Source of the DNA: Chthoniobacterales bacterium | Lineage (GTDB): Bacteria > Verrucomicrobiota > Verrucomicrobiia > Chthoniobacterales > UBA10450 | Length of the DNA stretch: 6,504 nucleotides | NCBI GenBank assembly: GCA_013695925.1 | Contig: JACCZO010000033.1 | Span: 1-6,504, forward strand | Direction: 5' to 3' | Shown: positions 1 through 3,831 of the stretch, piece after piece | How the letters are laid out: every line of letters begins with the position of its first letter | Numbering within the stretch: the first letter of the stretch is position 1 | Position numbers and translations under genes: made by a program | The notes under the pieces: model-generated | What the model was told of the DNA's origin: nothing | Databases searched by the model: none | The model's input: only the letters and a program-made list of their open reading frames with translations

Positions 1-459
1 CCGGCCGAAGTGAATCCGCATCAGGAGGACAGCGACGGCGATGGGATTGGAGACGCTTGCGAGCTGCTTCCCGACAATTGCGCGGAGGCGCAGCCGATCT
101 GCCCGGGAACTTTCACGGGCAACAACGAAGACGCGACCAACGACGGATCATCCAGTTGCAGCCCGTTCCCGAATCTGAACAAGGACATCTGGTTCAGTTA
201 CACTCCGGCGACCAGCGGCGCGGTGACCGTTGACACCTGCGGCTCACCTTTTAGCCCGGTTTACCTTTCGATCCACACCGGCTGCCCGGGTTCGCCTGCG
301 AATGAGATCGCCTGCGACGGCACAAGTTGCAGCGGCGCCTGGGGTCGGGTCACCTTCAACGCGGTCGGCGGGCAGAAGTATCTCATCCGCCTCAACGGCT
401 ACGCCGCATTTGCCGTCGAGTACATCTTGAACCTAAGCGGGCCGCCCTGTCTGGAATAA
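1..459 (+). CDS. C-terminal part of a secreted Cys-rich protein with a thrombospondin type 3-like Ca-binding repeat (5' partial)
   Basis: The frame is open from base 1 and ends at TAA 457-459, so only the last 152 residues are seen. Residues 9-21 (EDSDGDGIGDACE) match the thrombospondin type 3 calcium-binding pattern DxDxDGxGDxC. They are followed by a roughly 125-residue Cys-rich beta domain starting at NCAEAQPIC, with the motif NKDIWFSYTPATSGAVTVDTC and later GCPGSP, ACDGTSC and GQKYLIRLNG. That layout resembles the extracellular, pre-peptidase-C-like jelly-roll domains common in large surface proteins of Planctomycetes and Verrucomicrobia. The even spread of cysteines suggests disulfides and a location outside the cytoplasm. 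The protein stops directly after this domain, with no PEP-CTERM or type IX sorting signal visible. It is separated from the next gene by 269 bp containing a new promoter, so it is probably not part of the export operon. The N-terminus and true function are unknown. Confidence 0.85.
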   Translation, partial: PAEVNPHQEDSDGDGIGDACELLPDNCAEAQPICPGTFTGNNEDATNDGSSSCSPFPNLNKDIWFSYTPATSGAVTVDTCGSPFSPVYLSIHTGCPGSPANEIACDGTSCSGAWGRVTFNAVGGQKYLIRLNGYAAFAVEYILNLSGPPCLE

Positions 460-630
460 GCAACTTCGCCGGCGGTTTGGAAAAATTCGGCGCTGCTGGC
501 GACTCTTTCGATCGCCATCCCGGAAATGGGACGTCTTGATCCCAACGTTGAGGCAAAAACTGTTCCAGTCCGAAAAAGTCGATCCAGATAAACACCTTTT
601 GTTCAGGCATTTGTAAAAATAAAAATCTTC

Positions 631-646
631 TGGCACGGCCATTGCA
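631..646 (+). promoter_or_regulatory. Sigma-54 (RpoN) -24/-12 promoter
   Basis: TGGCACGGCCATTGCA fits the sigma-54 consensus TGGCACR-N4-TTGCW at every defined position, with GG (632-633) and GC (644-645) separated by exactly 10 nt. Placing the C of GC at -12 predicts transcription from about base 657, with a leader of about 70 nt before the ATG at 729. It lies in the non-coding gap, on the correct strand, directly upstream of the small membrane protein and the export genes. Sigma-54 promoters need an AAA+ enhancer-binding activator; none is encoded in this window. Confidence 0.85.
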
Positions 647-661
647 ATAGGAGGCGGCAGC

Positions 662-679
662 TCAGGAAAAGATTCCTGA
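662..679 (+). promoter_or_regulatory. Small leader hairpin just downstream of the predicted sigma-54 start site
   Basis: TCAGGAA (662-668) and TTCCTGA (673-679) form a perfect 7-bp stem with the 4-nt loop AAGA. It begins about 5 nt after the predicted transcription start, so it would sit at the 5' end of the operon mRNA. It is not followed by a U-run and is therefore not an intrinsic terminator. A role in 5'-end protection, or as a protein-binding site, is possible but unproven. AGGAGG at 649-654 just upstream looks like a Shine-Dalgarno sequence, but it is at or before the predicted start site and no start codon follows at a usable distance. Confidence 0.35.
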
Positions 680-728
680 ATCCAAACGCGAGACCGATCG
701 CATCTCACCAGTAACAGACAGTAAGAAA

Positions 729-1046
729 ATGAAAAACACACCTCAAATCCAAGACTGCATCCCGCAGCACGAATCCAATCCGCGCACCGAGCGCTACGGT
801 TCGAGCTTCCCGCAAATCAGCCACCGCTATCAAAGCGCACAGTTGACCGGACGCTGCGGAACCCCGGCTCAATATCGCCACCCGGCCTTCTTCGAGATCA
901 GCCAGAAGTATTTCGCTGAGGAAGCCAGCCGCGGCTTTGTCCTCGACACCGGCGTTTTCGCCGCGCTCATCCTGACCGCGCTTTTCCCGATCGCGAATAG
1001 CCTGCAGGCGGTCGCGATCCTCGTGCACAGCATCAGCGTGCTTTAG
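729..1046 (+). CDS. Small single-pass membrane protein, first gene of the sigma-54 operon (unrecognised)
   Basis: This 105-residue protein starts at ATG 729 and ends at TAG 1044-1046. I do not recognise a family. Residues 1-70 are polar and rich in Gln, Arg, His, Ser and aromatic residues (for example RYGSSFPQISHRYQS and HPAFFEISQKYFAEE). Residues 74-99 (GVFAALILTALFPIANSLQAVAILV) are a convincing membrane segment at the very C-terminus, so it may be a tail-anchored-like inner-membrane protein with a cytoplasmic head. Codon use, with G/C-rich third positions, matches the neighbouring genes, which supports real coding. The ribosome binding site is weak (GTAAG a few bases upstream). It is the first gene after the sigma-54 promoter and precedes the adaptor on the same strand, so it is probably co-transcribed with it. 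It could be a regulator or accessory subunit of the exporter; this is inference from position only. Confidence 0.75.
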   Translation: MKNTPQIQDCIPQHESNPRTERYGSSFPQISHRYQSAQLTGRCGTPAQYRHPAFFEISQKYFAEEASRGFVLDTGVFAALILTALFPIANSLQAVAILVHSISVL

Positions 1047-1145
1047 GCGCGCCCCTGGGTCATCATCGTGCAAAGAAGCTTCGAAGTGATTGGCGGTGGC
1101 ACCGAGCCGGCGCGCGCTCCGGGTTTCACACCAGTCACCTCGTCC

Positions 1146-2396
1146 ATGGATGTCCCGCGCCCCGATGTTGCTCGCAAGAAAAAGAAGAAGCGGCTCATCA
1201 TCGGCGGCGCGTCCCTGCTCGCGCTGATTCTGGTCACGGTCGCGATTTCACGTTTGAAACCGGCCGCGGTCAGCGTCGATCGGGCCGCCGTCTGGGTCGA
1301 CACGGTCAAGCGCGGTCCGATGCTCCGCCAGGTCCGCGGCCTCGGCACCCTCGTCCCGGAAGACATTCGCTGGATCGCGACGAGCAAGGAAGGCCGGGTT
1401 GAGAAGATCGTCGTTAGGCCAGGCGCCACGGTGCAGCCAGATACCATCATCCTCGAGCTTTCCAGCCCCGACTTGCAACAACTGGCGCTCGACGCCGAGT
1501 CGGCCGCCACCACCGCGGAAGCGGAACTGACGACCCTCAGGGCCACTCTGCAACGCGAACTCCTCAGTCAGGAATCGACCACCGCCCAGGTCCACTCGGA
1601 ATATCTGCAGGCGAAAATGGAAGCGGAGACGAACGAAAGCTTAAAAAAGAACGGCCTCATCGCTGATCTTGCTTACAAGACGTCAATCATTAAGCGGGAT
1701 GAACTCCAGAACCGCGACGAGATCGAAAATAAACGGCTCGTCTTCGCCCGCGACTCGATCGATCCGCAGCTCGCCGCCAAGCAGGCCACGGTCAATCAGC
1801 TCATCGCTGCTGCGAAATTGAAAGCGCGCGACGTCGAAGCGCTGCACGTCAAAGCCGGCATGGAAGGAGTGCTGCAGCAACTCCCGGTCGAAGTCGGCCA
1901 GCGCGTCACGCCCGGAACCAACCTCGCCCGCGTCGCGGACCCGAAGAAACTGAAAGCCCAAATCAAAATCGCCGAGACGCAGGCGAAAGACATTCAGATT
2001 AATCAGCCCGCCTCGATTGACACGCGCAACGGGATTGTCTCCGGTCACGTCATCCGGGTCGACCCCGCGGTCGAGCAGGGCACCGTCACGGTCGATGTGG
2101 CGCTCGACGGCGCGCTGCCCAAGGGCGCGCGGCCCGACTTGAGCGTCGACGGAACGATCGAGCTCGAACGTCTCGACAATGTCCTCTACGTTGGACGCCC
2201 AGCCTTCGCCCAGGACGGCGCGACCGTCGGCGTCTTCAAACTAACCTCCAGCGGCGAAGCCATTCGCACCCCGGTGCACTTCGGCCGCAGTTCCGTCAAC
2301 ACAATCGAAATCCTGAGCGGCCTGAACGCAGGCGACCAGGTCATTCTTTCCGACACGAGCGCATACGATTCGCACGACCGGATCAGGTTGAATTGA
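1146..2396 (+). CDS. Periplasmic adaptor subunit (HlyD/RND-MFP family, MacA-like) of an ABC export system
   Basis: From ATG 1146 this is 416 residues. Basic residues 11-16 (KKKKKR) precede a membrane anchor at 17-35. The first half of a lipoyl/barrel-sandwich domain follows at about 58-108 (GRVEKIVVRPGATVQPDT), then a long alpha-helical hairpin at about 110-232 rich in Ala, Glu, Gln and Lys. The second lipoyl half is at 234-266 (GMEGVLQQLPVEVGQRVTPG), then a beta-barrel at about 267-345 and a membrane-proximal domain to the end (GLNAGDQVILSD). This is the standard order for adaptors that link an inner-membrane ABC or RND pump to a TolC-like channel, and the downstream ATPase and MacB-type permease agree. 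The frame extends upstream in-frame to GTG 1068 (442 residues). I prefer 1146 because a short charged N-terminus directly before the anchor (MDVPRP then the Lys cluster) is normal for this family and the added 26 residues look non-conserved. Neither start has a good Shine-Dalgarno. The substrate cannot be read from the sequence. Confidence 0.93.
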   Translation: MDVPRPDVARKKKKKRLIIGGASLLALILVTVAISRLKPAAVSVDRAAVWVDTVKRGPMLRQVRGLGTLVPEDIRWIATSKEGRVEKIVVRPGATVQPDTIILELSSPDLQQLALDAESAATTAEAELTTLRATLQRELLSQESTTAQVHSEYLQAKMEAETNESLKKNGLIADLAYKTSIIKRDELQNRDEIENKRLVFARDSIDPQLAAKQATVNQLIAAAKLKARDVEALHVKAGMEGVLQQLPVEVGQRVTPGTNLARVADPKKLKAQIKIAETQAKDIQINQPASIDTRNGIVSGHVIRVDPAVEQGTVTVDVALDGALPKGARPDLSVDGTIELERLDNVLYVGRPAFAQDGATVGVFKLTSSGEAIRTPVHFGRSSVNTIEILSGLNAGDQVILSDTSAYDSHDRIRLN

Positions 2397-2424
2397 TGAT
2401 TGATGATTGCTGATTGCTGATTGA
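2394..2424 (+). repeat. Left AT-rich repeat arm flanking the four-helix-bundle gene
   Basis: The arm is built from overlapping TGATGATTGATG and GATTGCT units. ATTGCTGATT occurs at 2406-2415 and again at 2413-2422, forming a 7-bp tandem repeat. The arm begins at the adaptor's own stop codon (TGA 2394-2396), and its composition is far more AT-rich than the surrounding genes. Its units are complementary to the right arm at 2803-2835: TGATTGCTGATT at 2411-2422 is a perfect 12-bp inverted match to 2812-2823. Confidence 0.85.
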
Positions 2425-2428
2425 AAGA

Positions 2429-2839
2429 ATGAATGCCGAAGAACTTAAGGAGCGGACGAAGCAGTTTGCCCTGCGGGTGATGCATCTCGTGGATGCCCTG
2501 CCTAAGTCGACGAAGGCGCGGGCGATCGCCAATCAAATCATCCGCAGCGGAACCAGCGTGGCCGCCAATTATCGGGCCGCGTGCCGCGCCAGGTCCCGCG
2601 CCGAATTCGTCTCCAAAGTCGGCGTAGTCGAGGAAGAATCTGATGAGACTGCACTCTGGCTTGAGCTCATTATCGCCGACCAGATTCTGCCCAACAAAAA
2701 GGTCCAACCTCTCTTAACCGAAGCGAACGAGTTGGTTGCCATTATGGCCTCTTCCGTCATTTCCGCCCGCGCCAACCAAGGCAAGGAGCGAAGAACCTCA
2801 CCAAAATCAGAAATCAGCAATCAAAAATCAGCAATATGA
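2429..2839 (+). CDS. Four-helix-bundle protein, S23 / 23S rRNA intervening-sequence protein family
   Basis: This 136-residue protein begins MNAEELKERTKQFALRVMHL. It contains the family's characteristic central stretch IIRSGTSVAANYRAACRARS (residues 38-57), followed by EFVSKVGVVEEESDETALWL and LLTEANELVAIMASSV. These are the hallmarks of the small helical proteins first found in 23S rRNA intervening sequences and related in fold to the Avd accessory protein of diversity-generating retroelements. Known members bind nucleic acid weakly or have unclear roles, so the function here is unknown. ATG 2429 is preferred over the in-frame TTG 2414, which lies inside the repeat; a weak GAAAG lies 2423-2427. 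The last 12 or so residues (SPKSEISNQKSAI) are encoded by the right repeat arm, so the tail is not part of the fold. Its TGA (2837-2839) overlaps the ATG of the ATPase gene as ATGA. Confidence 0.92.
   Translation: MNAEELKERTKQFALRVMHLVDALPKSTKARAIANQIIRSGTSVAANYRAACRARSRAEFVSKVGVVEEESDETALWLELIIADQILPNKKVQPLLTEANELVAIMASSVISARANQGKERRTSPKSEISNQKSAI
2803..2835 (+). repeat. Right AT-rich repeat arm flanking the four-helix-bundle gene
   Basis: AATCAGCAAT occurs at 2812-2821 and again at 2826-2835. Both copies are exact reverse complements of ATTGCTGATT in the left arm. The arm supplies the C-terminal codons of the four-helix-bundle protein and ends immediately before the ATG (2836) of the ATPase. 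It therefore occupies the place where the ATPase's ribosome binding site would be expected and offers no purine-rich Shine-Dalgarno. Confidence 0.85.
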
Positions 2840-3528
2840 ATAACCACACCCTTATCCACCTCGACGGCGTCACGAAAGTTTTCCTGACCGATGAGGTCGA
2901 AACCCACGCCCTTTCGGGCATTCATCTTGATATTCGCAGCGGCGAATACGTCTCCATCGCCGGCCCATCCGGGTGTGGAAAATCGACCTTGCTCTCCATC
3001 CTCGGGTTGCTCGATACCCCGTCGGACGGCAGCTACTCGCTCAAGGGCGGCGAGGTCGCGAACCTCTCCTTCCCCGAGCGCGCCCGGATTCGGAATCGCG
3101 AGATCGGTTTTATTTTCCAAAGCTTCAATCTCATCGGCGACCTGACCGTTTTCGAAAACGTCGAGCTTCCGCTGACCTATCGCGGGATGGGTTCAAGCGA
3201 ACGCAAGACTTTCGTCAACGAGGCGCTCGAACGCGTCGGCATGGCGCATCGGGCCAAACATCTCCCGAGCCAGCTCTCGGGCGGCCAGCAGCAACGCGTC
3301 GCAGTGGCGCGGGCTCTCGCCGGCAAGCCGGCCATCCTCCTGGCCGACGAGCCGACCGGCAATCTCGACTCGCGCAACGGCGAAGCGGTCATGGACCTGC
3401 TCAAGGAACTGCACGCTGGTGGCGCGACCATCTGCATGGTGACGCACGACCAGCGCTTCGCGCAGCACGCCGACCGAACCATCCACTTGTTCGACGGCCG
3501 CGTGGTCGAGGACAAAATCGCCGCCTAA
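2836..3528 (+). CDS. ABC transporter ATP-binding protein, MacB/LolD type
   Basis: This 230-residue cytoplasmic ATPase powers the export complex. All motifs are intact: Walker A GPSGCGKST (43-51), Q-loop Gln95 in FIFQSFNL, signature LSGGQQQRVAVARAL (147-161), Walker B ILLADE (167-172) with catalytic Glu172, D-loop GNLDS (175-179) and H-loop His204 in MVTHD. The N-terminal pattern HALSGIHLDIRSGEYVSIAGPSG and the phrase ADEPTGNLDS are typical of the MacB/LolD/FtsE group, which pairs with permeases having a large periplasmic domain, as found downstream. The length is normal. The start overlaps the preceding stop codon (ATGA 2836-2839) and has no visible Shine-Dalgarno, so its translation may depend on re-initiation after the four-helix-bundle gene. 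The export substrate is unknown. Confidence 0.96.
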   Translation: MNNHTLIHLDGVTKVFLTDEVETHALSGIHLDIRSGEYVSIAGPSGCGKSTLLSILGLLDTPSDGSYSLKGGEVANLSFPERARIRNREIGFIFQSFNLIGDLTVFENVELPLTYRGMGSSERKTFVNEALERVGMAHRAKHLPSQLSGGQQQRVAVARALAGKPAILLADEPTGNLDSRNGEAVMDLLKELHAGGATICMVTHDQRFAQHADRTIHLFDGRVVEDKIAA

Positions 3529-3530
3529 CG

Positions 3531-3535
3531 AGGAG
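3531..3535 (+). promoter_or_regulatory. Shine-Dalgarno AGGAG for the small ORF at 3544
   Basis: AGGAG at 3531-3535, just after the ATPase stop (TAA 3526-3528), lies 8 nt before ATG 3544. It is the only strong ribosome binding site in the operon and supports real initiation at 3544. Confidence 0.65.
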
Positions 3536-3543
3536 CCCGAACG

Positions 3544-3816
3544 ATGCGTTTGAACGATCTCAACGACGGATCGATCAAGACACTTCTCATCCTCGCTCTG
3601 TTGCTGGCCAACCTCGCGTTGAATCTGCCTGGCGACAGCGCGTCACGAATCTTTCCGGGGAGCGCACGCGCCTCGCGTGCAGCACTCGGCGCCTCGCGTG
3701 CAGCACTCGGCGCCCCGCCGAGTGCACAGGGAGCGCGTGGCCGGCAGATGTTTTCGGCGAGGGCGCCGAAAACGGCACGCGAGGCGCGTGCGCTCCCCGA
3801 TCCTCTGCAGCCCTAA
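3544..3816 (+). CDS. Small ORF with one hydrophobic segment; C-terminal part encoded by a palindromic repeat
   Basis: The ORF of 90 residues begins MRLNDLNDGSIKTLLILALLLANLALNL; residues 11-28 form a hydrophobic segment that could be a membrane anchor or an uncleaved signal. From about residue 38 onward the sequence (GSARASRAALGASRAALG and so on) is simply the translation of the inserted repeat at 3657-3798, including an exact 7-residue duplication SRAALGA. The start is supported by a good Shine-Dalgarno and by its place 15 nt after the ATPase and 15 nt before the permease. I do not recognise a family. It may be a genuine small membrane protein whose original C-terminus was replaced by the repeat, a leader peptide that keeps ribosomes on the transcript, or a decayed gene. 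I consider the first 37 residues more credible as protein than the rest. Confidence 0.5.
   Translation: MRLNDLNDGSIKTLLILALLLANLALNLPGDSASRIFPGSARASRAALGASRAALGAPPSAQGARGRQMFSARAPKTAREARALPDPLQP
3657..3798. repeat. Nested palindromic repeat element, copy 1
   Basis: The outer arms 3657-3680 and 3775-3798 are a perfect 24-bp inverted repeat starting GGGGAGCGCACGCG and ending with its complement. Each arm is itself a hairpin: GCACGCG and CGCGTGC around loop CCT on the left, loop AGG on the right. Inside are two more perfect 10-bp-stem hairpins. One at 3703-3725 pairs GCACTCGGCG with CGCCGAGTGC around loop CCC. The other at 3750-3773 pairs GTTTTCGGCG with CGCCGAAAAC around loop AGGG. The element lies between the ATPase and permease genes, inside the small ORF at 3544, and contains no stop in that frame. 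A related copy lies at 6317-6444. There is no U-run, so it is not a standard terminator. It resembles REP/BIME-type non-coding repeat families in general design. Confidence 0.9.
3670..3711. repeat. Perfect 21-bp tandem duplication inside palindromic repeat copy 1
   Basis: A 21-bp unit beginning GCCTCGCGTGCAGCACT occurs at 3670-3690 and again, identically, at 3691-3711. Because 21 is a multiple of three, the small ORF stays open and gains a repeated SRAALGA. Perfect identity suggests a recent duplication, perhaps by replication slippage at the hairpin. Confidence 0.9.
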
Positions 3817-3831
3817 CGATCAACCGACACT

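Larger units (their letters stand above)
2394..2839 (+). mobile_element. Candidate IVS-like cassette: four-helix-bundle gene bounded by short inverted repeats
   Basis: A complete S23/IVP-type gene is bracketed by imperfect complementary AT-rich arms (2394-2424 and 2803-2835) and sits between two genes of an export operon that normally lie next to each other. In 23S rRNA, intervening sequences carry the same protein family and also have complementary ends that pair into a stem. The arms here could likewise form a stem in the mRNA, for example 2406-2412 with 2829-2835 and 2413-2422 with 2812-2821. There is no transposase and no clear target-site duplication, so mobility is an inference from composition, position and family. 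Confidence 0.4.

Noticed and set aside
527..544. TGGGA (527-531) and TCCCA (540-544) as an enhancer-binding site for a sigma-54 activator
   Set aside because: The position, roughly 120 bp upstream of the predicted start, is suitable. However, the arms are only 5 bp, there is a single site, and such short matches are expected by chance.
460..630. A terminator for the upstream surface-protein gene
   Set aside because: I could find no stable GC-rich hairpin followed by a T-run between 460 and 630. Termination may be Rho-dependent or not resolvable by eye.
1068..1145. Use of GTG 1068 as the adaptor start
   Set aside because: It is possible, but adds 26 residues with no family character before a typical MDVPRP plus Lys-rich anchor start, and has no Shine-Dalgarno. 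It is kept only as an alternative in the adaptor entry.
3657..3798. Reading the palindromic element as a CRISPR array or intrinsic terminator
   Set aside because: There are no regularly spaced direct repeats with unique spacers, only one 21-bp tandem duplication. The hairpins are not followed by a U-run and the permease gene follows directly.
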